Positions 54,115 through 63,803 of a stretch of 64,000 bases of DNA are shown piece after piece. The stretch is from assembly GCF_001458255.1 (NCBI RefSeq), contig NZ_CYSB01000026.1, forward strand, positions 1 through 64,000, given 5' to 3'. Below the pieces are notes generated by a model. It worked only from the letters and a program-made list of their open reading frames with translations, was not told where the DNA came from and made no database searches. Source of the DNA: Thalassovita autumnalis (lineage in GTDB: Bacteria; Pseudomonadota; Alphaproteobacteria; Rhodobacterales; Rhodobacteraceae). The translations under genes and the position numbers were made by a program. The stretch's first letter is position 1. The number at the start of each line of letters is the position of its first letter.

Positions 54115-54767
54115 TCGCCTGTGGCCACCAGCTGCCAGTTGGGGTTATCGCTGCCCATCTGGCGGGCAAAGGTCCAAACATCTTTCTGACGTTTGATCTC
54201 ATCCTTTTTACCCTCGATGATGTCACCTGCATTGTCGCGCACGACCGAGGTCATCTCACCCACGAAGCGGACGGTAATTTCTGCCAGGTTATTGACCGAG
54301 ATTTCGGCATCCAGCAGCTGCACTTCGCGCACGCCAATGAACTCAGCCTCAACAGACAGGCCCTGGGCGTTGCGGCTTTCGATCACTTCAGCAAAGCTTT
54401 CGTAGACGTCGGAGCCGAGGAACGGCTTCAGCTCAGCCAGATCGCCCCGCTCAAAGCCCATCAGGATCCATTCATAAGCCGACCGGGCGCCGCCGATGAA
54501 ATCCGCCACACCAAAACCGGGTTCAATGCGCTTCATCGCAGCCAGCGCTTTGGCGGCATCGCTGTCTTCGGCAACATGGTCCGTGATGTCGCGGTCAGGG
54601 CCGCCTTCGATCACCTCAAATTGGTTCTGACGGCGCGCATTGTTCGGCGCCTCGCGGGTGACCGGTTTCTCAAACCCCTCGCGCGTGCCCAACACATTTC
54701 TCAACCGCAAAACCAGAAAGATTGCGATCCCAACCAGTACCAGAGTTTGCAACATCGTGGAGTCCAT
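54111..54767 (-). CDS. Tim44-like domain protein
   Basis: The 218-residue protein has one N-terminal membrane segment (about residues 4-20), a polar linker, and a Tim44-like domain (about 75-210) with FIGGARSAYEWILMGFERGD and the core LKPFLGSDVYESFAEVI. Bacterial members sit at the inner membrane; their role is not known. It is first in the leftward run Tim44-mltA-smr and divergent from fxsA. The ATG at 54767 has AAAGGGAT upstream and is preferred to a start 33 bases earlier. Confidence 0.85.
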   Translation of the reverse strand: MDSTMLQTLVLVGIAIFLVLRLRNVLGTREGFEKPVTREAPNNARRQNQFEVIEGGPDRDITDHVAEDSDAAKALAAMKRIEPGFGVADFIGGARSAYEWILMGFERGDLAELKPFLGSDVYESFAEVIESRNAQGLSVEAEFIGVREVQLLDAEISVNNLAEITVRFVGEMTSVVRDNAGDIIEGKKDEIKRQKDVWTFARQMGSDNPNWQLVATGE

Positions 54768-54873
54768 TCTATCCCTTTCGACGCATGGGCGTTTAAACAC
54801 CCTGTTAGGAACCTTATGTAGGTGAGGCAGGCGGCCAAGTCCACTGCGGCAACTTACCAGAAAGGGTCAAAAT

Positions 54874-55380
54874 ATGTGGCTTCTCTTTGCGTTTATCGGT
54901 GTTCCGATCATTGAAATTGCTCTGTTCATTCAGGTTGGCGGTGCAATCGGTACACCTCTGACGCTGCTGATCGTGGTTCTGACGGCGATTTTGGGCACCT
55001 ACATGGTGCGCCAACAGGGACGTCTGGCGATCGGAAACCTGCAGAGATCCTTTTCTGAACTGAACGATCCCACCGAACCGCTGGCCCATGGTGCCATGGT
55101 GCTGATTTCCGGCGTACTGCTGCTGACCCCCGGCTTTTTCACCGATGCATTGGGCTTCGCCCTCTTGGTGCCGGCGATCCGGTCGGCGGTCTTTCGCTAT
55201 GCCAAATCCCGGGTGAAGGTTCAGACCTTCTCGATGGGCGGAAGCAGCCAAGGTATGGGGCACGCTGCACCGCATCATGATGCCTCATCTGCCGCCGAAG
55301 ACGTCATTGATGGTGAGTTTACCGAGGTAGATCCCAACAAACGCGCCACCCATCAGCCCTCGGTCTGGACCAAGCATTGA
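54874..55380 (+). CDS. fxsA: FxsA family membrane protein
   Basis: The 168-residue protein has four hydrophobic segments in its first 110 residues (LLFAFIGVPIIEIALFIQVG, TLLIVVLTAILGTYMVRQQG and others) and a polar tail. FxsA overproduction relieves phage T7 exclusion in E. coli; its normal role is unclear. AGAAAGGG precedes the ATG. It is followed by secB on the same strand. Confidence 0.88.
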   Translation: MWLLFAFIGVPIIEIALFIQVGGAIGTPLTLLIVVLTAILGTYMVRQQGRLAIGNLQRSFSELNDPTEPLAHGAMVLISGVLLLTPGFFTDALGFALLVPAIRSAVFRYAKSRVKVQTFSMGGSSQGMGHAAPHHDASSAAEDVIDGEFTEVDPNKRATHQPSVWTKH

Positions 55381-55435
55381 GGCGCATAGGCCTTCCTGTT
55401 AAGGAAGGTCGGAAAGTCTATTTTGGGAGAAGAAA

Positions 55436-55918
55436 ATGGCTGACAACGGTGCTGCACAGCCGCAGGCCCCCGCGATCAAGATGAACATCCTGAACCAGTT
55501 CATCCGCGACATGTCCTTTGAAAACATCCTGGCCCAAAAGGGCGCCCAGGGTGAGGTTCAGCCGGACGTCAATGTTCAGGTGAACCTGGATGCCAAGAAA
55601 CGCTCGGCCGAGCATCAGTACGAAGTGGCGATCAAGCTGCAGGTGACCTCGGATAACAAATCCGGCGGTGACAAACTGTTCATTCTGGAACTGGACTACG
55701 TTGGTCTGTTCCACATTGAAAACGTCCCCGAGGACCAGCTGCATCCGTTCCTGCTGATCGAATGCCCGCGCCTGCTGTTCCCCTTCCTGCGCCGCATCGT
55801 GTCCGACGTGACCCGCGACGGTGGCTTCCCGCCGCTGAACCTGGAAAACATCGACTTCATGCAGCTCTACCGTAATGAGCTGGCGCGCCGCGCACAGGCC
55901 GAAGCCCCTGCGAACTAA
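55436..55918 (+). CDS. secB: Protein-export chaperone SecB
   Basis: SecB keeps preproteins unfolded and hands them to SecA. The 160-residue protein has IKMNILNQFIRDMSFENILAQ, VNVQVNLDAKKR, LFILELDYVGLFHIENVPEDQLHPFLLIECP and the FPPLNLENIDFMQLY motif. Length and motifs are typical. It is followed by a strong terminator and is convergent with dnaQ. Confidence 0.95.
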   Translation: MADNGAAQPQAPAIKMNILNQFIRDMSFENILAQKGAQGEVQPDVNVQVNLDAKKRSAEHQYEVAIKLQVTSDNKSGGDKLFILELDYVGLFHIENVPEDQLHPFLLIECPRLLFPFLRRIVSDVTRDGGFPPLNLENIDFMQLYRNELARRAQAEAPAN

Positions 55919-55941
55919 GCATCGGTTTCTGGTTAAAATTC

Positions 55942-55976
55942 AAAGGCCTGGCAGATCACCTGCCGGGCCTTTTTTG
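55942..55976 (+). terminator. Terminator after secB
   Basis: A 10-bp stem (55945-55954 with 55960-55969, one G-T pair) is followed by six T residues, 26 bases after the secB stop. Confidence 0.92.
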
Positions 55977-55983
55977 TTGGCGC

Positions 55984-56721
55984 TTATTGGCCAAGCTTGG
56001 TCCAAAGCGCATCATCGCCCATCTTGGCGACAAATTCGCCATGTGCCTCTTTCTCGGCCTCAGTGATGCGCGGGGGCAGGGGTGCTGGCCGCGGGAACGG
56101 GCGCCAATCATCGCCTGAGGCCCCATCACCGCCGCCGGATGTTGCAACGCTCGACAGGGCGAAATCCGGTTGCCGGCCACCGATCATTTCCAGATAGACG
56201 TCAGCCAGAATTTCCGAGTCGAGCAACGCGCCGTGCAGCACCCGGTTGGAGTTGTCGATGCCATAACGACGGCAGAGCGCATCCAGCGTCGCTGGGGAGC
56301 CGGGGAATTTCTTGCGCGCCATAGCCAGCGTATCCAGCGACTGATCCATCGGCAGGGTGCGGAAGCCGTTGCGCCGCAGCTCTGCATTCAGAAAGCGCAT
56401 GTCGAACTTGGCGTTATGGATCACCATCTGGGAATCCTGCACAAAATCCAGAAACCCCTGCGCCACCTCTTTGAACGGCGGTTTATCGCGCAGTGTCACC
56501 TGCCCGGGTTGGGGATCTTGTGGCGGTTCCAACAGATCCGGGCCGATCCCATGCACACCAAAAGCCTCATTCGGCATCATGCGTTCAGGGTTGCAATAAA
56601 CGTGATAGGTTTTGCCGGTCGGCATGTGGTTGAGCAGCTCAAGACACCCGATTTCAACGATCCTATCGCTGCCCTCAGCCTCAAATCCCGTGGTTTCGGT
56701 ATCGAGAACAATCTGACGCAT
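55984..56721 (-). CDS. dnaQ: DNA polymerase III epsilon subunit (3'-5' exonuclease)
   Basis: DnaQ proofreads for the replicative polymerase. The 245-residue protein has motif I DTETTG (residues 7-12), motif II HNAKFDMRFLNAEL and motif III HGALLDSEILADVYLEM with the catalytic His/Asp. A short C-terminal tail binds the alpha subunit in relatives. It is the last gene of the leftward maf-aroE-coaE-dnaQ run, three bases after coaE. Confidence 0.94.
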   Translation of the reverse strand: MRQIVLDTETTGFEAEGSDRIVEIGCLELLNHMPTGKTYHVYCNPERMMPNEAFGVHGIGPDLLEPPQDPQPGQVTLRDKPPFKEVAQGFLDFVQDSQMVIHNAKFDMRFLNAELRRNGFRTLPMDQSLDTLAMARKKFPGSPATLDALCRRYGIDNSNRVLHGALLDSEILADVYLEMIGGRQPDFALSSVATSGGGDGASGDDWRPFPRPAPLPPRITEAEKEAHGEFVAKMGDDALWTKLGQ

Positions 56722-56724
56722 CGC

Positions 56725-57327
56725 TTAAGCCCCCTTTTCAGCCCCCATACGGGCCCGAATATCGCGCAGCACCTCATGCACCTGTTCGCGGGCATGGTCC
56801 AGCGTATCTGTCTCAATCTCATAATCAGCGCGCGCGCGTTTTTCGGCAATAGGCATCTGTTTGGCGCGGATCGCTTCAAACTGTGCTTCGGTCATGGTGC
56901 CCCGCGCCATCACCCGCTGTTTCTGAGTGTCGGCATCGACGTAAACTGTAGCGGTGGCATCCATCGCCTGATCACCGCCGGTTTCAAACAGAAGTGGGAT
57001 GTCAAAGACCAGAATGTCAGCCTCCGCCGCAGCGATAAATTCCGCACGATCTGCACCGACCAAGGGATGGACAATCGCCTCAATCCGTTTCAGCACGCTG
57101 GCGTCGGCTGAAATCAGCTGTTTCAGCACCTCACGTGACACAGCGCCGTCAATGATCGCCTCGGGGAAGGCATCTGCCATAGCGGCCACTGCGGCGCCGC
57201 CTGCGCTATAGATCCGATGTACGGCGGCATCCGCATCCCAGATCGCGCAGCCCTCAGCGGCGAAAAGCTTCGCCGTGGTGGATTTCCCCATCCCGATGGA
57301 CCCGGTCAGCCCCAGTTTGAACGTCAT
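56725..57327 (-). CDS. coaE: Dephospho-CoA kinase
   Basis: CoaE performs the last step of coenzyme A synthesis. The 200-residue protein has the P-loop GLTGSIGMGKSTTAKLF, DADAAVHRIY and IPLLFETGGD. It overlaps the aroE stop by four bases. Confidence 0.94.
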   Translation of the reverse strand: MTFKLGLTGSIGMGKSTTAKLFAAEGCAIWDADAAVHRIYSAGGAAVAAMADAFPEAIIDGAVSREVLKQLISADASVLKRIEAIVHPLVGADRAEFIAAAEADILVFDIPLLFETGGDQAMDATATVYVDADTQKQRVMARGTMTEAQFEAIRAKQMPIAEKRARADYEIETDTLDHAREQVHEVLRDIRARMGAEKGA

Positions 57328-58157
57328 CTCAGAAGCACCGCACGGATATCAGCATCCACCACCGGACGCTGACCAAACCAACGCTCAAATCCCGGCACGG
57401 CCTGATGGATGAGCATCCCCAATCCATCAACGGTCACGCAGCCCATTTCTTCGGCTTCGCGCAGCAGCCGGGTCTGCAGTGGGTTGTATACAAGGTCAGT
57501 GACCAGGGCGCCCTTCTGCAACCCATCCAGCGGCACCCGCAGTTCCTGTTGCCCCACCATGCCCAGGCTAGTGGTGTTCACAACGGTGGCAGAATCCTCC
57601 AACATATTGCCGGCCTGAACCCAGTCTACCACCTTGATTTTAGTACCAAAATCAGATTGCAGCGCCTCCGCCCGCACACGTGTTCTGTTGCTAAGGAAAA
57701 TCTCAGGTACACCGGCATCCAGCAGGGAGGCCAGGACCGCCCGCGCCGCACCGCCGGCCCCCAGAACCGCCGCAGGTCCGGCATTGGCATCCCAATCCGG
57801 CGCGTTCTGACGCAGGTTTTCAATGAAGCCATAGCCATCCGTATTGTCGGCATGGATCCGGCCATCCTCCAGGAAGATCAGCGTGTTTGCAGCACCGATA
57901 AGCGTGGCACGATCCGTCACCACATCTGCCAGCCGAATGGCGGCCTCTTTATGTGGGACGGTGACGTTGACCCCGACAAATCCCGCCTTGGGCAGCGTCC
58001 GCAGGACCTGTTCAAAATCCTCCGGCGCAACATCCATCGGAACGTAGTGACCCGGCAGCCCCATCTTGCGCAGCCAGGTGCCATGCAACAGGGGGGACTT
58101 CGAATGCGCTATGGGGGAACCGATCACCCCAGCCAAAGGAATTTTGGGCCCGCTCAT
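57324..58157 (-). CDS. aroE: Shikimate dehydrogenase
   Basis: AroE reduces 3-dehydroshikimate with NADPH in aromatic amino-acid synthesis. The 277-residue protein has VIGSPIAHSKSPLLHGTWL, the catalytic-lysine region VTVPHKEAAIRLAD, NTDGYGFIENL and the NADP motif VLGAGGAARAVL, then FLSNRTRVRAEAL. It overlaps maf by four bases, so this run is translationally coupled. Confidence 0.94.
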   Translation of the reverse strand: MSGPKIPLAGVIGSPIAHSKSPLLHGTWLRKMGLPGHYVPMDVAPEDFEQVLRTLPKAGFVGVNVTVPHKEAAIRLADVVTDRATLIGAANTLIFLEDGRIHADNTDGYGFIENLRQNAPDWDANAGPAAVLGAGGAARAVLASLLDAGVPEIFLSNRTRVRAEALQSDFGTKIKVVDWVQAGNMLEDSATVVNTTSLGMVGQQELRVPLDGLQKGALVTDLVYNPLQTRLLREAEEMGCVTVDGLGMLIHQAVPGFERWFGQRPVVDADIRAVLLR

Positions 58158-58753
58158 TGTTGCAAATCTCCTCGCAGGGTCAGGTAGTTGAGCATTTCCA
58201 TCAAAGGCAAACCTAGAACAGTGAAATAGTCGCCGTCTACACGTGAGAACAGGCGCACACCTTCACCTTCCAGCTGGTAACCGCCGACACAATGCGAAAT
58301 CTCCGGCCAGTTGCGATCCAGATAGCCATCCAGGAAATCATCCGAAAACGCCCGCATCCGAAGCCGCACCTGACCGATGTGACGCCAGATCGGCTTGCCG
58401 CCCTCACATATAACTGCTGCTGATAACAGCATATGACGCTCCCCGCGCATCTGCTGCAACTGGCTACGGGCCTCTTCAACACTCGCAGGTTTGGACAGTA
58501 GCTGCCCACCCAGGTCCAAAACCTGATCACAGCCAATAACGAGCGAATCAGGATTTTTTTCGCTTATTTTCAAGGCTTTCATCTCGGCCAACGTATCCGC
58601 AACGTCCCGTGGCGGCGCATTTTCGGCCAGCAGAGAGGCCTTCACCATCTCTTCATCGATTCGCGGCTTGATGATTCGCACTGGAATCCCGGCATTTTCC
58701 ATCAGCTGGCGCCGAATTTCGGATCCCGACGCGAGTATCAGTTTTTTTTCCAT
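58154..58753 (-). CDS. maf: Maf family nucleotide pyrophosphatase
   Basis: Maf-type enzymes hydrolyse non-canonical or pyrimidine nucleoside triphosphates (such as dTTP, UTP or 7-methyl-GTP) and affect septum formation when overproduced. The 199-residue protein has LILASGSEIRRQLMENAGI, VIGCDQVLDLGGQLLSKP and GYQLEGEGVRLFSRVDGDYF. It is the first gene of the leftward arm and faces rho across the probable origin. Confidence 0.92.
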   Translation of the reverse strand: MEKKLILASGSEIRRQLMENAGIPVRIIKPRIDEEMVKASLLAENAPPRDVADTLAEMKALKISEKNPDSLVIGCDQVLDLGGQLLSKPASVEEARSQLQQMRGERHMLLSAAVICEGGKPIWRHIGQVRLRMRAFSDDFLDGYLDRNWPEISHCVGGYQLEGEGVRLFSRVDGDYFTVLGLPLMEMLNYLTLRGDLQQ

Positions 58754-58773
58754 TTTTTTCGCTCATCCGAACG

Positions 58774-58782
58774 TGTGGATAA
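58774..58782 (-). promoter_or_regulatory. DnaA box (perfect)
   Basis: TGTGGATAA is the reverse complement of the DnaA consensus TTATCCACA. Confidence 0.7.
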
Positions 58783-59108
58783 CCCAGTGGGAAACCATAC
58801 GAATTCCCCTGTGGAGAGGTTTGGATGGTTCCGTGAACTTTTTCAAGCTGTGAGAAACTCACCCAACTTCAAGGCGAATCCCCATTCCTTCTCCCCTTGG
58901 GGCAATGATAACCGCGAAACTGTGGGAATCCGGGGATCTCCCGCCGGACTCCAAAGTTTTCCAACAGAGCTATAAACAGCCAAACCGGACCGCTAAGCTA
59001 TTGAGAAATAAGTTCAGAATCGGGGCTCTAAGCACCCTGCAGGATTCGGTTTTCCAGACAGTTTTCAACAATGAGAAAATCACGTGAAAAGCCCTTGGGA
59101 TAAGTCGC

Positions 59109-59117
59109 TAATCCACA
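59109..59117 (+). promoter_or_regulatory. DnaA box (one mismatch)
   Basis: TAATCCACA differs from TTATCCACA at one base and lies 14 bases from the AT-rich stretch that begins at 59131. Confidence 0.6.
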
Positions 59118-59130
59118 GAAAATCACCTGC

Positions 59131-59175
59131 CTATTATCAAAATCAAAAAAATCTTTTTCTTAAATTTCTTTAAGA
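59131..59175. other. AT-rich stretch, candidate DNA unwinding element
   Basis: Forty-five bases with few G or C residues (runs of A then T, and TTAAATTT) lie inside an otherwise balanced or GC-rich gap, next to DnaA boxes. Confidence 0.5.
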
Positions 59176-59345
59176 GGGCTCTCAGGCGCATTCTCAGATC
59201 GTGCTCATGACCGCCGACAGCATTTCTGAGAATTGACTCAAAATCTCGACGCCCCTAAGAAGGGTTCAACGCCTCGTCCGAGGCAGTGACTTCCACATCA
59301 TCTCAGTGAGTGCAGCGCCAGATGGCGTTGACGCAGGATTTTTCT

Positions 59346-60617
59346 ATGACTGAACAGCGTCTGAACCTTTCGGATCTCAAAGCCAAAAGCCCCAAAGACC
59401 TCGTCTCCCAGGCTGAAGAGCTGGAGATCGAAAACGCCTCGACCATGCGTAAAGGCGAGATGATGTTCCAGATTCTCCGTGAAATGGCGGATGAAGGCTG
59501 GATCATCGGCGGTGATGGCGTTTTGGAGGTTCTGCAAGACGGCTTTGGTTTCCTGCGCTCACCCGAAGCGAACTATCTGCCAGGTCCCGATGACATCTAC
59601 GTCTCACCTGAAATGATCCGCAAATTCTCGCTGCGGACCGGTGACACTGTGTCTGGCGTGATCAAAGCGCCGGAAGAAAACGAACGTTATTTTGCGCTGA
59701 CCGAGGTTGAGACCATCAACTTCGAAGAGCCGGCCAAAGCCCGTCACAAGATTGCCTTTGATAACCTGACGCCGCTCTACCCGGATGAGCGTCTGCAGAT
59801 GGAAATCGAAGATCCCACTATTAAAGACCGGTCCGCTCGGATCATCGACCTGGTCGCGCCGATCGGGAAAGGCCAGCGTTCGCTGATCGTGGCCCCGCCG
59901 CGGACCGGTAAGACGGTTCTGCTGCAAAACATCGCCCACAGCATCGAGAAAAATCACCCCGAGTGTTATCTGATCGTGCTTCTGATCGATGAACGCCCGG
60001 AAGAGGTGACCGACATGCAGCGTTCTGTGAAAGGAGAGGTGATTTCCTCAACCTTTGACGAACCTGCGACCCGCCACGTTGCGGTATCGGAAATGGTGAT
60101 GGAAAAAGCCAAACGTCTGGTCGAACACAAACGTGACGTTGTGATCCTCCTGGACTCGATCACCCGTCTGGGCCGTGCTTTCAACACTGTTGTGCCGTCC
60201 TCGGGTAAGGTTCTGACCGGCGGTGTGGACGCTAACGCGCTGCAACGCCCGAAACGTTTCTTCGGTGCTGCCCGTAACGTTGAAGAGGGTGGTTCGCTGA
60301 CCATCATCGCGACCGCGCTGATCGACACCGGGTCGCGTATGGATGAGGTGATCTTTGAAGAATTCAAGGGCACCGGTAACTCGGAAATCGTGCTGGATCG
60401 CAAGGTTGCAGACAAACGCGTCTTCCCGGCGATGGACATCCTCAAATCCGGCACCCGTAAAGAGGACCTGCTGGTCGATGCGAAGAACCTGCAGAAAACC
60501 TTTGTTCTGCGTCGCATCCTGAACCCGATGGGCACCACGGATGCGATCGAGTTCCTGATCTCCAAGCTGAAACAGACCAAGACGAACGGCGAGTTCTTCG
60601 ATTCAATGAACGGCTAA
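59346..60617 (+). CDS. rho: Transcription termination factor Rho
   Basis: Rho is the hexameric RNA helicase that ends transcription at rut sites. The 423-residue protein has an N-terminal RNA-binding domain ([22 protein letters not shown]), Walker [13 protein letters not shown] (about residue 183), Walker [12 protein letters not shown], the Q loop and R loop ([22 protein letters not shown]). The ATG at 59346 is chosen because the family starts MTEQRLNL; the longer frame from 59310 extends into the leader. GCAGGA precedes it. Confidence 0.95.
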   Translation: MTEQRLNLSDLKAKSPKDLVSQAEELEIENASTMRKGEMMFQILREMADEGWIIGGDGVLEVLQDGFGFLRSPEANYLPGPDDIYVSPEMIRKFSLRTGDTVSGVIKAPEENERYFALTEVETINFEEPAKARHKIAFDNLTPLYPDERLQMEIEDPTIKDRSARIIDLVAPIGKGQRSLIVAPPRTGKTVLLQNIAHSIEKNHPECYLIVLLIDERPEEVTDMQRSVKGEVISSTFDEPATRHVAVSEMVMEKAKRLVEHKRDVVILLDSITRLGRAFNTVVPSSGKVLTGGVDANALQRPKRFFGAARNVEEGGSLTIIATALIDTGSRMDEVIFEEFKGTGNSEIVLDRKVADKRVFPAMDILKSGTRKEDLLVDAKNLQKTFVLRRILNPMGTTDAIEFLISKLKQTKTNGEFFDSMNG

Positions 60618-60632
60618 CGCTGTCGGGGGCCC

Positions 60633-61922
60633 ATGATGGACACGATCTTCGCCCTTGCCACCGCCCACGGCAAGGCCGGGGTGGCGGTGATCCGGATCTC
60701 TGGTCCGCAGGCGTTTGCAGCTGGCGAACGTCTGGCCGGGCGGCTGCCTGATCCGCGTCGTGCAGGGCTTCGTCTGTTGCGCGATTCTGGCGGAGTTCGG
60801 CTGGATGAGGCTCTGATTCTGACGTTTGAAGACCGCGCCAGTTTCACCGGTGAACAGGTGGTGGAACTGCAAATACACGGCTCCGTCGCCGTTGTCGGCG
60901 CCGTTTTGCGCGAACTAGGCACAATCGACGGTCTGCGCCAGGCGGAACCGGGTGAATTTACCCGCCGCGCCTTGGAAAACGGTCGTTTGGATCTGGCCCA
61001 GGTCGAAGGGCTTGCTGATCTGATCGAAGCCGAAACCGAAGCGCAACGTCGTCAGGCGCTGCGGGTGCTTTCTGGTGATCTGGGCAGTAAGGCCGAGGGA
61101 TGGCGCAAGGACCTGATCCGCGCCGCCGCCTTGATCGAAGCAACTATCGATTTCGCTGACGAAGATGTGCCGGTTGATGTCTCCCCCGAGGTGACGGAAC
61201 TGCTTGATCGGGTCATGGCTTCCCTGAGTGCTGAGATCGCAGGTGTCTCCGCGGCGGAGCGTGTGCGTTCTGGGTTTGAGGTGGCAATCGTTGGCGCGCC
61301 AAATGTCGGAAAATCTACACTTCTCAATGCGTTAGCTGGTCGTGATGCGGCGATCACTTCGGAATTTGCGGGCACAACCCGGGATGTGATTGAGGTCCGA
61401 ATGGATATCGCAGGGCTGCCTGTGACCCTGCTGGATACCGCTGGTTTGCGCCAAACCCAGGACAAGATCGAAGAGATTGGCATTCAGCGTGCCCGTGAAC
61501 GGGCAGGGCTTGCAGATCTGCGGGTTTTCCTGGTGGAGGGCGATCAACGCCCCGATTTCACGCCTGAGGCAGATGATATCGTCTTGAAAGCCAAGGCCGA
61601 TCTCTTAGATGACAAATCCGGGGCGGTTTCCGGTGTCAGTGGTGACGGTGTGGCGAATCTGATAGATTTGCTGTCTGAAAAACTGTCTCAGCGTACCGCA
61701 AACATCGGTATCGCCACTCGCGAACGTCATCGTATCGCGATGGAACGCGCGGTTGAGGCGCTGACTGCAGCCAAAATGTTTGCCGCGATGGGGGAGGATA
61801 TGACCGAACTTGCCGCGGAAGAAATGCGCACTGGCATTCGGGCGCTGGACGCTCTGGTTGGGCGTATTGACGTTGAAAACCTGCTGGATGAGATCTTCGC
61901 CAGCTTCTGTCTTGGGAAGTGA
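60633..61922 (+). CDS. mnmE: tRNA uridine-5-carboxymethylaminomethyl modification GTPase MnmE
   Basis: MnmE with MnmG modifies the wobble uridine of several tRNAs. The 429-residue protein has the folate-binding N domain ([21 protein letters not shown]), an internal GTPase domain with G1 [12 protein letters not shown]2 AGTTRDVIE and G3 DTAGLR, and the C-terminal FCLGK motif whose Cys is catalytic. It overlaps nothing but lies 15 bases after rho and three bases before mnmG, so these form one operon. Confidence 0.95.
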   Translation: MMDTIFALATAHGKAGVAVIRISGPQAFAAGERLAGRLPDPRRAGLRLLRDSGGVRLDEALILTFEDRASFTGEQVVELQIHGSVAVVGAVLRELGTIDGLRQAEPGEFTRRALENGRLDLAQVEGLADLIEAETEAQRRQALRVLSGDLGSKAEGWRKDLIRAAALIEATIDFADEDVPVDVSPEVTELLDRVMASLSAEIAGVSAAERVRSGFEVAIVGAPNVGKSTLLNALAGRDAAITSEFAGTTRDVIEVRMDIAGLPVTLLDTAGLRQTQDKIEEIGIQRARERAGLADLRVFLVEGDQRPDFTPEADDIVLKAKADLLDDKSGAVSGVSGDGVANLIDLLSEKLSQRTANIGIATRERHRIAMERAVEALTAAKMFAAMGEDMTELAAEEMRTGIRALDALVGRIDVENLLDEIFASFCLGK

Positions 61923-61925
61923 GGA

Positions 61926-63803
61926 GTGTTTCACGTGAAACAATTCGACTTCGATGTGATTGTGATCGGTGCCGGCCATGCCGGTTGTGACGCGGCCAGC
62001 GCCGCCGCGCGGATGGGCGCGCGTACTGCTTTGGTCACGCTGAAACGGGAAGGCATCGGCGTGATGTCCTGCAACCCGGCCATCGGTGGCCTGGGTAAAG
62101 GGCATCTGGTGCGCGAAGTGGATGCTTTGGATGGCGTGATGGGCCGTGTTGCAGATGCTGCTGGCATTCAGTTTCGCCTGCTCAACCGTCGCAAAGGCCC
62201 CGCTGTGCAAGGTCCGCGCGCGCAATCTGACCGCAAGATCTACCGCGAAACCATGTTGACTGAGATGGAAGCCCAACAGGGGTTGGAGATCGTTGAAGGC
62301 GAAGCCACCGATTTCATCATGCAGGGGAACACCGTATCTGGCGTTGTTCTGGCAGATGGGCGTGAGCTGCAGGCCAAGCAGGTTGTCCTGACCACCGGCA
62401 CCTTCCTGCGTGGCGTGATCCATATCGGTGATGTTCAAAAGCCCGGCGGCCGAATGGGGGATAAACCCTCGGTCAAACTGGCGGAGCGGATCGACAGCTT
62501 TGATCTGCCTCTAGGGCGTTTGAAAACCGGCACGCCGCCGCGTCTGGACGGCCGCACGATTAAATGGGATCTGCTGGACAGTCAGCCAGGCGATGATGAA
62601 CCGGTGCTGTTTTCCTTCATGTCTGATAAGGTGACGGCGCCGCAGATTTCCTGCGGGATCACCCATACCAACGAACGCACGCACCAGATCATCCGCGACA
62701 ATCTGGATCGATCCGCCATGTACGGCGGGCATATCGATGGGGTAGGGCCGCGCTATTGCCCCTCGATCGAGGATAAGATCGTGCGTTTTGCCGATAAAAC
62801 CTCGCATCAGGTGTTCCTGGAACCTGAGGGCGCTGACGATCACACGGTTTACCCAAACGGGATTTCGACCTCATTGCCTGAAGAGGTGCAGCTGGACTAC
62901 GTCCGCTCCATCTACGGGTTGGAGGAAGCTGTGATCCTGCAGCCAGGCTATGCGATTGAATATGACTACGTGGATCCGCGCACGTTGGATGCACATCTGA
63001 GCGTGAAAACCGTGCCCGGCCTGTTCCTGGCGGGCCAAATCAACGGCACAACGGGTTATGAAGAGGCCGCGGCGCAAGGGCTTGTTGCCGGTTTGAACGC
63101 CGCAGCGCGCGCGTTGGGTAAAGATCCCGTTAGTTTCAGCAGGTCTGACAGCTACATCGGCGTGATGATCGACGATCTTACAACACGCGGCGTGACGGAA
63201 CCCTATCGGATGTTCACCTCCCGCGCCGAATTCCGGCTGTCCTTGCGGGCAGATAACGCGGATCAGCGGTTGACGCCGAAGGCGATTGAGCACGGCTTTG
63301 CCTCATCTGCGCGGCAAGCTGCGTTTGAGGATAAGATGGCCCGTCTGGAGGCGGGGCGGAAACGGTTGGAAGAGGCTTCGTTCACACCGCGGCAATTGGC
63401 GGAACACGGGTTCAAAATCAACCAGGATGGCGCGCGCCGCAGCCTGTTTCAGGTTCTGGCCTTCCCAGATGTCGACTTTGCCAAGCTGATAGAGTTGGAT
63501 GCCACACTGGCGGAGATCGATCCAAACACCCAATCCCAGTTGGAAAAAGATGCGCTTTACGCCAACTATATTCAGCGGCAACAGCGTGATGTTGAGGCGG
63601 TGAAACGGGATGAACAGCAGGTCATTCCCGATGATTTCTCTTATGATGTGATTGATGGGCTGTCGAATGAGCTGAAGCTTAAGCTGAACGCAGCACGCCC
63701 GGCAAACCTATCCCAGGCGGCGAGAGTTGACGGCATGACCCCTGCGGCATTGACGTTGTTGCTTGCGAAACTTCGGCAAGCCAAGCGGGAGAAACGCGCG
63801 TGA
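61926..63803 (+). CDS. mnmG: tRNA uridine-5-carboxymethylaminomethyl modification enzyme MnmG (GidA)
   Basis: MnmG is the FAD-dependent partner of MnmE. The 625-residue protein has the FAD motif [72 protein letters not shown] and the C-terminal helical domain. The start is ambiguous. GTG at 61926 gives the common MFHVK N terminus; GTG at 61935 has GAGGAG at ideal spacing. The first codons are part of a perfect parS site (61927-61942). It overlaps rsmG by four bases (GTGA). Confidence 0.93.
   Translation: MFHVKQFDFDVIVIGAGHAGCDAASAAARMGARTALVTLKREGIGVMSCNPAIGGLGKGHLVREVDALDGVMGRVADAAGIQFRLLNRRKGPAVQGPRAQSDRKIYRETMLTEMEAQQGLEIVEGEATDFIMQGNTVSGVVLADGRELQAKQVVLTTGTFLRGVIHIGDVQKPGGRMGDKPSVKLAERIDSFDLPLGRLKTGTPPRLDGRTIKWDLLDSQPGDDEPVLFSFMSDKVTAPQISCGITHTNERTHQIIRDNLDRSAMYGGHIDGVGPRYCPSIEDKIVRFADKTSHQVFLEPEGADDHTVYPNGISTSLPEEVQLDYVRSIYGLEEAVILQPGYAIEYDYVDPRTLDAHLSVKTVPGLFLAGQINGTTGYEEAAAQGLVAGLNAAARALGKDPVSFSRSDSYIGVMIDDLTTRGVTEPYRMFTSRAEFRLSLRADNADQRLTPKAIEHGFASSARQAAFEDKMARLEAGRKRLEEASFTPRQLAEHGFKINQDGARRSLFQVLAFPDVDFAKLIELDATLAEIDPNTQSQLEKDALYANYIQRQQRDVEAVKRDEQQVIPDDFSYDVIDGLSNELKLKLNAARPANLSQAARVDGMTPAALTLLLAKLRQAKREKRA
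61927..61942. other. parS centromere site 1 (perfect consensus)
   Basis: TGTTTCACGTGAAACA is a perfect 16-bp match to the ParB-binding consensus. It overlaps the start of mnmG, where it encodes the residues FHVK. Confidence 0.92.

Larger units (their letters stand above)
58754..59345. other. Probable chromosomal replication origin (oriC) between maf and rho
   Basis: This 592-base gap has no gene. It holds one perfect DnaA box (58774-58782, TGTGGATAA), one with a single mismatch (59109-59117, TAATCCACA), weaker ones at 58810-58818 and 59095-59103, and an AT-rich stretch at 59131-59175 next to the second box that could unwind. Genes point away on both sides (maf-aroE-coaE-dnaQ left, rho-mnmE-mnmG right), which matches the Caulobacter origin, where maf/aroE/coaE/dnaQ and hemE/rho/gidA/parAB flank Cori. 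The rho leader is also here. Two parS sites lie 2.6 and 4.5 kb to the right. Confidence 0.7.

Noticed and set aside
55391-55408. CCTTCC-TGTTAA-GGAAGG hairpin between fxsA and secB
   Set aside because: Only 6 bp and no T-run; could be a leader hairpin of secB but the support is too weak to list.
57129-57142. CACGTG-centred parS-like sequence in coaE
   Set aside because: Matches the parS consensus at only 11 of 16 positions.
59075-59090. parS-like TCACGTGAAA in the origin region
   Set aside because: Only 10 of 16 positions match; kept out although its location is suggestive.
59160-59173. CtrA-like TTAA...TTAA in the AT-rich stretch of the origin
   Set aside because: The spacer is 6 bases, not the 7 expected for CtrA, and such a pair is likely by chance in AT-rich DNA.
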